From an uncultured Sutterella sp. (GTDB lineage: Bacteria > Pseudomonadota > Gammaproteobacteria > Burkholderiales > Burkholderiaceae_F): a stretch of 25,439 bases of DNA. The stretch covers positions 1-25,439 of the forward strand of contig UPZS01000033.1 in NCBI GenBank assembly GCA_900538905.1, in the 5' to 3' direction. The notes beneath the pieces are model-generated. The model saw only the letters and a program-made list of their open reading frames with translations, ran no database searches and had not been told where the DNA came from. Positions 6,441 to 14,012 of this stretch are shown here, one piece after another. Positions within the stretch are counted from its first letter, which is position 1; each line of letters opens with the position of its first letter. The position numbers and the translations under genes are program-made.

Positions 6441-7778
6441 ATGGTCAAGCGCTTGAAATTAATGGCGCCGGTCGTGTTCCGGCTCATCCTGCTTTGCTGC
6501 GTCTGCCTGGGCATTGCCGGGCTTGCCAGTCCCGTCTGGGGCTTCGGCCTTTTGATATTGGGGCTCTTTCTTGAGATCTTCATGCATCTCAACTACATTG
6601 CGCTGCTTGCGCAATGGCTGGAAGAACCGGGACTGCCCGATACGCCGTCGGTGCGCTCAGGCGTCTGGAGCGAAATCTTCTATCGCATCGCCAAAAGCCG
6701 CAAACAACTTGAGAAAAACACACGCCGCCTGACCGAACGCGAAGCACGCTACCGCAAAACACTCGCCGCGCTGCCCGAGGGCATCGTACTCGTAAAATCA
6801 GACTGGTCGGTGACGTGGTGCAACGATGTCGCCGAAAAAATCTTCGGCATTGAAGGAGAAGACGACGCAGGTCGCCACCTTCTGGCCTTCGTTTCCGATG
6901 AGGGACTGCAGAACTACATCAAGTCCGGCAACTTTGCCTCCCCCTACATCCTGCGCACCAAGTCGCCCAATACCGCCAACGAGATCCGCCTCGTGGACGT
7001 GGATCGCAAAACCCGCATCCTGATTGCACGCGACGTGACCGAGCAAGAGCGACTTGACGCGATGCGGCGTGATTTCGTCGCCAACGTTTCTCACGAACTC
7101 AGAACGCCTCTGACCGTGCTCTCGGGTTTTCTCGATATGGCGCTCAACGGCATTGAAGAAAAGGCTCCGACCAAACTGGAGCTTCAGTCTTCTCACCTGC
7201 ACCTCATGCGTGAGCAGGCCGGTCGCATGCAGCGACTTATCAACGATTTGCTCACACTTTCTCGCCTGGAAAACGAAGAGCAAACCAAGCCCTCCGAAAT
7301 CATCAACCTTTCGAGCATGCTCAATACGATTGCGGAAGAAATTCGCGTCATGGCCGTCAAAACGCACACGGTGCAAACCGATATCGCCGCCAATATGTCC
7401 GTACACGGCTGGCCCGATGAACTGCGCAGCGCCGTCGTAAACCTCATGACCAACGCCGTGCGGTATTCCCCGTCCGGCGGCATCATCAAATTGGCTGGGC
7501 ACGTCAAGGATAACGACGCCATTGCAATCAGCGTCACCGACCACGGCATCGGCATTGCCGAAAAAGACATTCCGCGGCTCACCGAGCGCTTCTATCGCGT
7601 CGACAAATCCCGTTCACGCGACACGGGCGGCACGGGCCTGGGACTGGCCATTGTCAAGCATGTGCTCATTCACCTTAACGCAACGATGCACATCGAAAGT
7701 CGTCTGGGAGAAGGCTCGACCTTCACGGTGGAAATTCCGGCTTCGCTCAACGCCTCACAGAAAAACGCCTCCGCTTAA
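6441..7778 (+). CDS. phoR: Phosphate regulon sensor histidine kinase PhoR
   Basis: This 445-residue kinase has the short membrane anchor typical of PhoR: two hydrophobic segments at about 9-30 and 33-55 with almost no periplasmic loop. A PAS domain follows at about 103-200. The dimerisation domain carries the phosphorylated histidine H218 in FVANVSHELRTPL. The catalytic domain has the N box NAVRYSP, DHGIGIAEKD, FYRVDKSRSR and GTGLGLAI. PhoR senses phosphate status through the Pst transporter and PhoU, and phosphorylates or dephosphorylates PhoB. It starts 14 bases after phoB, so the two are co-transcribed. Its TAA overlaps the stop codon of the convergent membrane sulfatase-like gene, which leaves no space for a terminator. 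The start codon has only a weak ribosome binding site, which suggests translation is helped by phoB. Confidence 0.95.
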   Translation: MVKRLKLMAPVVFRLILLCCVCLGIAGLASPVWGFGLLILGLFLEIFMHLNYIALLAQWLEEPGLPDTPSVRSGVWSEIFYRIAKSRKQLEKNTRRLTEREARYRKTLAALPEGIVLVKSDWSVTWCNDVAEKIFGIEGEDDAGRHLLAFVSDEGLQNYIKSGNFASPYILRTKSPNTANEIRLVDVDRKTRILIARDVTEQERLDAMRRDFVANVSHELRTPLTVLSGFLDMALNGIEEKAPTKLELQSSHLHLMREQAGRMQRLINDLLTLSRLENEEQTKPSEIINLSSMLNTIAEEIRVMAVKTHTVQTDIAANMSVHGWPDELRSAVVNLMTNAVRYSPSGGIIKLAGHVKDNDAIAISVTDHGIGIAEKDIPRLTERFYRVDKSRSRDTGGTGLGLAIVKHVLIHLNATMHIESRLGEGSTFTVEIPASLNASQKNASA

Positions 7779-9301
7779 GGCTTCGTATGCAGCCGCAGGA
7801 GTGTGTCGCGCATCTGATGCGCCGGCAAGTCCTGCGGCGTCGCGTGTTCGGACGCACTCGTCTCTGCGCCGCAACGATGCGCAAACCATGCCGTGGCGGG
7901 AGAAGCTTTGCGCAACACGGCAAGACTCGGCAGATGGTCTCCGTAGAGCGCCACGGTGCTGCCGGGATGCGAGCGGCTCAATGACTTCACAAGTTCATCC
8001 ACGCCCTCGTCGAGATGGCGCAGGTGCTCCTCATACTCCGCGAGTTGCTCTTGGGCGGTGCCGCTCCAAGGGCCATGCGCTTCGATCGTGACAATGAAAA
8101 GAAACGTTGGCTTTGTACAAGTCGCCAAAAATTGCGCGGCTTTTTGCAGGAGCGCCTTGTCGCCAACGTAGTGCCCTTCGCGAGGCAAATCGGCAAATGC
8201 CGCAATATCCATCAGTCGAGAAAAGCCCAAATGGGGCATCACGGCAAAGCGATCGAAAAAGCGACCGTCGTTGGGATGCCAGGCTACCGTGTCGTATCCT
8301 CGCGCCTTGAAGTCTCGGGCGAGCGAAGCCATCGGAATTCGACGGGCAAGCTGGTACGGATCAAACGCGTAGGCCTCCAACGACGTGGTTTCGAGTCCCG
8401 TTAAAACGGAAAACTCCGTGCGCATCGTATAGGCACCGCGCCAATCCAGAAGCAGTTTGCCGCCCGGTCCCTGAGTGCGCAACGCGTCAATTGTCGGCGT
8501 CGTGCTCGGTCGGTTGAGCAACTCGGCAACCGGGCAATAGCTTTCAGCCTGAATGAGCACAAAATGGCGCAGCGTTTGGTCAGTTTTTTGTGCTTTGACC
8601 TCATTCTCGTGCGCGTTGGATGTCGATTCTGAACACTTGTTTTCACGGCCATTTAGGTTTAACCGCCGGCGTATCGTTTCGGCCCGAGCCAGGAAGCTTA
8701 CCAAATGCACGAGCGCAGCTCCGAAGGGAGTAAAACGCGCCGCATCAATCTGAGCCCGAAAAACAGGCGGGTTAGCCGAAAGAAAAGCGTCCGCTTGTCC
8801 AACCAAAAATTTCAGTCCCGTCCAAGTAAAAGCAACGCCCGCCCCAAAAAACACCAGAGCAAGCACGCGAAGGGATTCGTGTGCAGATTCTTGAGCCACT
8901 TCGCCCGCAAGCGCCACCACGAAGACTGCCAGCACCGCCCACACCCACTTGGGCACATACCCGAAATACAGGCGCGGAAAACGCAGGGCGTGACCGGCAA
9001 GGAACACGTCGGAAAAAAGAGGCACCTCTCCCAACAGCTTTACCTTGAGCGCATTGCCGGCTAAAAGCAACACAATGCCCAGAACGCTCAAACAGAAAAC
9101 GGAGACGGGACGCGCCAGAAGCGCCGTCAGCCCCCAGTAGACCAAAACGGCCGTCACCGCCACCGGTGCAACTTCCAGATGGCGATTCACCGAAAGCGAC
9201 TGGTCAAACGTTACGCCCTTGGGCGTAGCCGCCCGATTGGCAAGCCACAACAAAAACGTGCCGACAACGAAAAAGAAAAGACTGAGAGCAACCGGCGTCA
9301 T
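7775..9301 (-). CDS. Membrane sulfatase/LTA-synthase-like protein (RkpI-like candidate)
   Basis: This 508-residue protein has about five membrane segments in residues 2-168. A hydrophilic linker at 207-244 is followed by an alkaline-phosphatase-fold domain. Visible family marks are LIQAESY with E253, RGAYTMRTEFSVLTG with a candidate nucleophile T292 or T295, EAHGPW with H409, and YGDHLP with D455 and H456. The layout matches LTA-synthase and phosphoethanolamine-transferase-type enzymes, which move phospho-groups at the outer face of the inner membrane, more than soluble sulfatases. It begins 2 bases after the SDR stop codon, so translation is coupled. It is the last gene of a five-gene surface-lipid/glycan cluster, and its 3' end overlaps the phoR stop codon by 3 bases. 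RkpI of Sinorhizobium K-antigen synthesis is the closest functional parallel I can name. Donor and acceptor are unknown. Confidence 0.8.
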   Translation of the reverse strand: MTPVALSLFFFVVGTFLLWLANRAATPKGVTFDQSLSVNRHLEVAPVAVTAVLVYWGLTALLARPVSVFCLSVLGIVLLLAGNALKVKLLGEVPLFSDVFLAGHALRFPRLYFGYVPKWVWAVLAVFVVALAGEVAQESAHESLRVLALVFFGAGVAFTWTGLKFLVGQADAFLSANPPVFRAQIDAARFTPFGAALVHLVSFLARAETIRRRLNLNGRENKCSESTSNAHENEVKAQKTDQTLRHFVLIQAESYCPVAELLNRPSTTPTIDALRTQGPGGKLLLDWRGAYTMRTEFSVLTGLETTSLEAYAFDPYQLARRIPMASLARDFKARGYDTVAWHPNDGRFFDRFAVMPHLGFSRLMDIAAFADLPREGHYVGDKALLQKAAQFLATCTKPTFLFIVTIEAHGPWSGTAQEQLAEYEEHLRHLDEGVDELVKSLSRSHPGSTVALYGDHLPSLAVLRKASPATAWFAHRCGAETSASEHATPQDLPAHQMRDTLLRLHTKP

Positions 9302-9303
9302 GG

Positions 9304-10167
9304 CTATGAAGCATCCGTGCGGTTGTTGTTCGTTTTGTCCTGCATCGCCTGCGTCTCGGCGTCCGGAATCACCGAAAAGTCAAAAGGCTTTAATGCGATC
9401 GCCTGAAGCGCTTCGGGCAACAGCGGCAAAAGCGCAATGCCCCATCGCAGGATCTTCGGAAAGACGCAGGTCGCGCGATTGGCGTCCATAGCCTCACGGA
9501 TACGATGCGCGGCCACGTCGGCCGTCACCATCAGGGGTTTGCCGCCCACAAACCGTTCGCTCATGGGACTGACCACAAAACCCGGGCAAATCACCGTCAC
9601 CCCGATGTTGTGCTCGGCGACCAGGCGGCGCATTGCTTGTCCAAAGACCCGTACGCAAGCCTTGGAAGCGCTGTAGCCGGGTGAAGAGGGCAGCCCCGTA
9701 AAAGAAGCCATGGAACTCACCATGCCCACCTGGAAATGGTGTCCCGGGACTTTTCGCTTGATCATCTTTCGCACGGCCTCATTGACGGCCAGCAAATCGG
9801 CGCGCGCGTTAACGTCAATCTCGCGCAACATGTCGGCGGTGGCTTCGGGCATCAAACCCTTTTCGGTCGTCTGTGCAGAGGCCGAGACACCCTGATTGAT
9901 GAGCAAAACGTCAAGATCCCCGTCGCCCACCACGCGATCAATCCAGTCGATGAGCTTGGCGTCGTCTCGTACGTCGAACGTTTCGCAGACCACATCGGCG
10001 CCGTACAGACGCGCCGTACGAGCATTGGCTTCGAGGTTGTCTCGATTGCGCGCGCAGGCATAGATGCGGGTTCCGGGAGCAGCATAGGCCTTTAAAAGCG
10101 CCGCGCCGATGCCGCCCGAAGCACCGGTGACGGCCACGCGACGGGTGCAGGCAGTCGTTTGGGCCAT
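9304..10167 (-). CDS. Short-chain dehydrogenase/reductase (RkpH / ketosphinganine-reductase-like candidate)
   Basis: This 287-residue classical SDR has the cofactor motif TGASGGIG at 14-21. The catalytic set comprises the S151/S152 pair, Y165 and K169 in YSASK, and PGFV at 195-198. The usual NAG motif reads NQG at 91-93. The basic residues after the first strand (CARNRDNL, about 38-45) favour NADP(H). A hydrophobic stretch near 240-262 (WGIALLPLLPEALQAIAL) suggests membrane association, as in 3-ketosphinganine reductases. Its neighbours are a GNAT gene 17 bases upstream and the sulfatase-like gene 2 bases downstream. In the same cluster an AONS-like enzyme would make a 3-keto amino product, and reducing that ketone is a natural role. 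The substrate is inferred from context only. Confidence 0.85.
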   Translation of the reverse strand: MAQTTACTRRVAVTGASGGIGAALLKAYAAPGTRIYACARNRDNLEANARTARLYGADVVCETFDVRDDAKLIDWIDRVVGDGDLDVLLINQGVSASAQTTEKGLMPEATADMLREIDVNARADLLAVNEAVRKMIKRKVPGHHFQVGMVSSMASFTGLPSSPGYSASKACVRVFGQAMRRLVAEHNIGVTVICPGFVVSPMSERFVGGKPLMVTADVAAHRIREAMDANRATCVFPKILRWGIALLPLLPEALQAIALKPFDFSVIPDAETQAMQDKTNNNRTDAS

Positions 10168-10184
10168 GGTTCGTCCTCTCTTCT

Positions 10185-10787
10185 CTAGGCCGGCGTATCA
10201 AGCGTCTTACTCAGTACGCGACCGCCCTTCGGATGCCGCGCGCTCAAAGGGGCTCCGAGCGTCACTTCTTTGAGCACCTCAAAGCCCGCCTTTCGGTACA
10301 AACCGAGAGCCGCTTCGTTTTCGGCAAAGGCGTGCAACGCGATTTTCTTCAGCGACAAGTCACGAGCTTTGTCAGCGGCAACCTCCAAAAGCAATTGCGC
10401 CAAACCGCGTCCTCGAAACTGCGGATTGACCCACAACGTATTAACCCACAGGGCATCGTCGACCGTTGCCGTGAGCACTTCTCGCACCGGATCGATACGC
10501 TTGGCTGTGAGGAAATTTTCCATCAGTGTCGGAATTTGCTGCTCGCAAGCGTCGTAGCTGAACAAAAGTCCCGCCGTCTGATCTCCGACCTCGGCCAAAA
10601 TTACATTCTCCGTCACATAGGGAGCGACGTTTCGCCCGAAGGCAAGCCGCAACACGTCGCTTGCCTGCTGCATTGGCAAAAGGTCGGCAAAAAGGCACTC
10701 GACGATGCCTTCGGAGACTTCCGTCACAACCCGGCTCACAAAATCCAGATCGTCCGCAACGGCATAACGAAGATTCAGTTCATCCAT
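10185..10787 (-). CDS. GNAT-family N-acyltransferase
   Basis: This 200-residue single-domain protein has the acetyl-CoA-binding loop FRGRGLAQLLL (R125-A130) after the strand ALWVNTLWVNP. The C-terminal NEAALGLYRKAGFEVLKE is typical of GNAT enzymes. An N-terminal helical region with two cysteines (C31 and C81) covers the rest. GNATs transfer acetyl or other acyl groups from CoA to amines. It lies inside the surface-lipid cluster, 91 bases after the KpsS-like gene and 17 bases before the SDR. Acylation of the amine made by the AONS-like enzyme, or of an amino sugar, is plausible. It may equally be an unrelated passenger, because rkpGHIJ as I recall it has no such member. Confidence 0.85.
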   Translation of the reverse strand: MDELNLRYAVADDLDFVSRVVTEVSEGIVECLFADLLPMQQASDVLRLAFGRNVAPYVTENVILAEVGDQTAGLLFSYDACEQQIPTLMENFLTAKRIDPVREVLTATVDDALWVNTLWVNPQFRGRGLAQLLLEVAADKARDLSLKKIALHAFAENEAALGLYRKAGFEVLKEVTLGAPLSARHPKGGRVLSKTLDTPA

Positions 10788-10806
10788 AGTACGACTTCTG
10801 TTGCTA

Positions 10807-10856
10807 CTTGCTCACGCAAGATTCGTGGGAGCAAAAAACTTGTGCGTTCAGACGCA
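10807..10856 (-). terminator. Hairpins between the KpsS-like and GNAT genes (attenuator-like)
   Basis: On the minus strand TGCGT-CTGA-ACGCA (10856-10843) is followed by CAAGTTTTTTGC, a weak terminator shape. Further on, CTTGC-GTGA-GCAAG (10820-10807) forms a GNRA-type hairpin. TTGCTC just after the T-tract could instead pair with GAGCAA in that second hairpin, so alternative folds exist. This is the only sizeable gap in the five-gene cluster, and partial termination here would lower expression of the last three genes. Confidence 0.35.
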
Positions 10857-10878
10857 TTATCCGGCAAATCGCACAGAT

Positions 10879-12204
10879 CTAGCGCGTCAAAAGACCGGGC
10901 AGCGCATAGCGCGGATCGGGATCTGAAGTGCGGCGCGGCTTTGCAAACCGCTTCAAAGAACTTTTCACAGCCGCCTGAATGCCTTCGGCACCGTAGAAAT
11001 TGCCCGCCACCGAAGCGCACTGCGCCACCACATTGCGAAAATCCTCAAATAAGCTCTTGTCGGGCGCCGCGGGTGCCTTCCAGAAATCCTTGAGACTCAC
11101 CAAAGGCCAGCTTTGCGCCAAGCCTTCGATGTTGTAGATGCTGTGGCCGAGGCAGTAGACCGGAATCTCTTTTTCCAGCGCCATGATGCCCACGGTGCTG
11201 TTGACAAGCACCACGCCGAGACTGCGTCCGACCATTTGTCCGGTGTTTCCGAAGTCAACGAAAGTCACGCGATCGGCAATGCCGAGTTCGGAGGAAAAAG
11301 CTTTGACAAAGGTGTCGTAGTCGATCAGACCGTTGTCCAGCGGATGGTTTTTGATCAGCAAATGCGTGTTTTTCGGCGCGTGCTTGGCAAAACTCGTCAA
11401 CACGTCGGCAATTGCTTCGTGCATGCGCACATAGGGCGAATAGAGTTGAATTTGGCTGTCGGAATTAAGCTGCAGCGGGAAAAAGAAGTACGGCGCTCGC
11501 TTGGCATGAAATTCACGCAGCCGCTTGGCATCGCGCCGAGCCCGACGCGCACGCGAAAAGTAGCGAGGCAAAATGCCGATCAGTTCAAAAGCGATGTTGC
11601 TCGGCCGATGCGTGCGGTAGTGTCGGAAAAACGGCCAAAGAAAGAAGTTGCCCGCGTGATGCTTGATCGCTTGCACGACTTTGTCAACAATGTCGTTTTC
11701 ATGGTGTTCGACGGGTGTGGTGTTGGGACCGAGCTGCTGAGACAAGGCTCGAATGCCGCCGGCCGTTTTCGGCAATCGCGAACGCCCGTTGACCCCGAAC
11801 TCCTCAAGTGTCGAATAGGAGTTGCGCAAATAGCCCTCTTCGTACACCCAAATGCGAATGCCCAGCGTATCGGCCAAGCGAATGGCTTCCCAATGCATCG
11901 GGCGCCAGTCACCGTAGACGCAGATATCGGTAATGTGGCGTCCGCGGTAAATTTTGCCCACCCAGGATAGCCACTCATAGCGCGTTCCGCGGTAGCAAAA
12001 GGCGTGCCCCATGCCCCAGAGCAACACATCGCCGCCGCAGAAATTGACTTTTTCGACAAGCGCCCCCGCTTCTCGGAGTCCTTTTGCCAATTCACGGAAA
12101 AAACCACTCTGCGGACCTTGCAGGAGCAAAAAGGAACGCCCCGACAGATCGGGAAGCGTTCGGGGCCCCGGCGCGGGATCGGGATGAAGAGTACGGTCAG
12201 TCAT
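10879..12204 (-). CDS. Capsule polysaccharide export/Kdo-transferase-like protein (KpsS/RkpJ-like)
   Basis: This 441-residue protein carries the signature blocks of the KpsS/LipB family: LLLQGP at 26-31, YGDWRPMHWEA at 97-107, YEEGYLR at 121-127, FPLQLNSDSQ at 242-251, IKNHPLDNG at 284-292 and VNSTVG at 334-339. KpsS transfers the first beta-linked Kdo residue onto a lysophosphatidylglycerol anchor during group 2 capsule assembly, in the cytoplasm at the inner membrane. Related RkpJ acts in rhizobial K-antigen production. The ATG at 12204 is preferred to a TTG two codons upstream. The gene begins 17 bases after the AONS-like stop codon. No kpsC, kpsMT or kpsDE genes are present in the window, so the acceptor may not be a classic capsule anchor. 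Confidence 0.85.
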   Translation of the reverse strand: MTDRTLHPDPAPGPRTLPDLSGRSFLLLQGPQSGFFRELAKGLREAGALVEKVNFCGGDVLLWGMGHAFCYRGTRYEWLSWVGKIYRGRHITDICVYGDWRPMHWEAIRLADTLGIRIWVYEEGYLRNSYSTLEEFGVNGRSRLPKTAGGIRALSQQLGPNTTPVEHHENDIVDKVVQAIKHHAGNFFLWPFFRHYRTHRPSNIAFELIGILPRYFSRARRARRDAKRLREFHAKRAPYFFFPLQLNSDSQIQLYSPYVRMHEAIADVLTSFAKHAPKNTHLLIKNHPLDNGLIDYDTFVKAFSSELGIADRVTFVDFGNTGQMVGRSLGVVLVNSTVGIMALEKEIPVYCLGHSIYNIEGLAQSWPLVSLKDFWKAPAAPDKSLFEDFRNVVAQCASVAGNFYGAEGIQAAVKSSLKRFAKPRRTSDPDPRYALPGLLTR

Positions 12205-12221
12205 GAGCAAACGAACGTGAA

Positions 12222-13613
12222 TCAGCCAACTTGCGCATCAATGTCCTGACGGGCCGCTTGCACTTCGCGCTCCACAATGGAAAGCGCCTGACGAACCGTC
12301 TCTTCGGTGTGCGCTGCGGAAAGGAAAAAGCGAAGTCGAGCCGCCCCCTCTTCGACCACCGGATAGATGATCGGCATGACGTTGACTTTAGCTCGGAACA
12401 AACGCGTGGCAGCTTTGCCCGCCAACAGAGAACTTCCGAGCATGATCGGCACCACGGCATAGCCTTCGGCGTGACCGGTATCGAGTCCCAGTCGCTTAGC
12501 TTCCTGCACAAAAAAATGGCTGATGTGCTGCAGTTTTTGCACGCGTTCGGGCTCGCGCAGCATGATTTCGATCGCTTTGGCCGAAGCGGCGGCAAGCACA
12601 GGCGACATGCCCACCGAATAAACAAAGCCGGGAGAAGTGAACTTCAGAAGTTCAATGAGCTCTGCAGACCCCGCGATATAGCCCCCGCAAGTGCAGCAAG
12701 TCTTGGAAAGCGTCCCCATCGTGATGTCAATGTCGCCCGGCTGCAGACCGAAATGCTCAGCCGTCCCTTTGCCGGTTTTACCCAAAACACCCAGAGCGTG
12801 CGCCTCGTCAACCATCAGGAAGGCGCCAAATTCTTTTTTAAGCGCCACAAGACCCAGCATATCGGCGATGTTGCCGTCCATCGAGAAAACGCCTTCGGTC
12901 ACAATCAGACAACGCTCAGCCGAGGCTCGGTGCGTCAGCAAAAGACGGCGCAGGGCTTCGCAGTCGTTGTGCGGGTATGAAATGCGGCGTGCGCCGCTTG
13001 ACTGTGCACCCAACACAATCGAATTGTGAGAGAGCGAATCGTGAAAGATCACGTCGTTGGGCCCGAAAAGCTTCCCGATGGTGGAGACGTTGGTCGCATG
13101 ACCGCTTACGTACACCATGGCGTCTTCCGTGCCGTAAAGCGATGCCAGGACCTTTTCGAGCGCTCGATGCGGAGGACGTTCGCCGGAAACAAGGCGCGAG
13201 GCCGAGGCGCCGGTCCCCCAGCGCTCCAGAGCATCCGTCGCCGCCTGCGCAATTTCCGGATGCCCCATCAAATCCAGATAGTCATACGTCGAGAAATTCA
13301 GAAACGTCTCGCCGTTGATCGAAGTATGAGCTTTGGCAATGCCGTCGTGGCATTGAAAAAAGGGATTGAGGATGCCCGCGCTTTGCGCCACATTTTTCTC
13401 AATGCGCAGCTGTTTGTAGGCCGGAAAATCCACAAATCGCGTAAAACGCGGATCAATGGCAGGCCGCGAAGCTTCTTCAGCGGTTCGACCGCGCGTCACG
13501 ACTCCGGCAGCAGGCTTTAGTCGTGACAAAAGCTTGGCCCTTTCCTCTCGAGACAAACCGAAACGAGGCTTGGGCGGGGTAACGGCGGGGGTATCTTCGG
13601 CAGGAGCTGTCAT
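12222..13613 (-). CDS. AONS / serine-palmitoyltransferase-like PLP enzyme (alpha-oxoamine synthase family, RkpG-like)
   Basis: This 463-residue fold-type I enzyme begins with a Pro-rich, hydrophilic extension of roughly 60-80 residues that ordinary AONS (about 385 residues) lacks. Visible motifs are GTGASASRLVSGE at 133-145, SMDGNIADM at 244-252, the cofactor-binding VDEAHALGVLG with D269 and H272, and TLSK with the PLP lysine K304. The lysine is followed by an unusual cysteine-rich TCCTCGGYIAG. The family condenses an amino acid with an acyl thioester and releases CO2, giving a 2-amino-3-ketone (biotin precursor, sphingoid base, aminoketobutyrate). No biotin genes are nearby; KpsS-like, GNAT, SDR and sulfatase-like genes follow. 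A lipid product, as proposed for RkpG, is therefore likelier than biotin. The ATG at 13613 is chosen over a TTG at 13676 because the upstream residues are not conserved-looking. No acyl carrier protein gene lies in the window. Confidence 0.85.
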   Translation of the reverse strand: MTAPAEDTPAVTPPKPRFGLSREERAKLLSRLKPAAGVVTRGRTAEEASRPAIDPRFTRFVDFPAYKQLRIEKNVAQSAGILNPFFQCHDGIAKAHTSINGETFLNFSTYDYLDLMGHPEIAQAATDALERWGTGASASRLVSGERPPHRALEKVLASLYGTEDAMVYVSGHATNVSTIGKLFGPNDVIFHDSLSHNSIVLGAQSSGARRISYPHNDCEALRRLLLTHRASAERCLIVTEGVFSMDGNIADMLGLVALKKEFGAFLMVDEAHALGVLGKTGKGTAEHFGLQPGDIDITMGTLSKTCCTCGGYIAGSAELIELLKFTSPGFVYSVGMSPVLAAASAKAIEIMLREPERVQKLQHISHFFVQEAKRLGLDTGHAEGYAVVPIMLGSSLLAGKAATRLFRAKVNVMPIIYPVVEEGAARLRFFLSAAHTEETVRQALSIVEREVQAARQDIDAQVG

Positions 13614-14012
13614 TGTTTGATTTTGTTCTTCTAAGCTGCGTCTGAGCGCGAGTCTGGGAATGTGAAACGATATCAAACTCGCATCAATCCCGTCATTTTA
13701 GAGCCTTATACGGAAGCACGTGAAATTCGGCGAAGCTGCGCAGGCCAATTCACAAAAAAGCTCCACCCTCGGTAGTCTGCAACAGCTCCCTGCCGTAACG
13801 ACAGCAACTTTTTGCCGCTCAAATTGCCGAATTAAGTGCCGATGACATTTCTGTCAGCGCCGATTCCGTAACCGTTCGTAGGACGCTTTTTCGCAGGTTC
13901 GGAGCAGCTCTCTTTCTATCAATCTGTTAATAGATTTAATAGATATTAATAGCTATTTAATAGATTCGTTCACTCCCGAAGATGACAAACTCTGTGGTGG
14001 TATCGATGGCAA
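13614..14012. other. Intergenic region upstream of the AONS-like gene
   Basis: No convincing gene is seen between the ybeY stop and the AONS-like start. The region should carry the cluster promoter, but no -35/-10 pair stands out on the minus strand. A small dyad, TGACA-TTTC-TGTCA, lies at 13843-13856. The AT-rich repeat array at 13927-13965 is the clearest structure. No strong terminator for ybeY was found. Confidence 0.5.
13927..13965. repeat. Four direct repeats of TTAATAGAT
   Basis: TTAATAGAT occurs at 13927-13935, 13936-13944 and 13957-13965, with TTAATAGCT at 13946-13954. Start-to-start distances are 9, 10 and 11 bases, close to one helical turn. The block is strikingly AT-rich against its surroundings. 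It lies about 310 bases upstream of the AONS-like start and about 50 bases past the ybeY stop. Confidence 0.85.

Noticed and set aside
13614..13676. An upstream TTG start for the AONS-like gene at 13676
   Set aside because: The extra 21 residues look random, and the ATG at 13613 has a purine-rich AGAAGAA stretch about 13 bases upstream.
13843..13856. TGACA-TTTC-TGTCA as a second PHO box upstream of the surface-lipid cluster
   Set aside because: The half sites are inverted, whereas PHO boxes are direct repeats with an 11-bp period.
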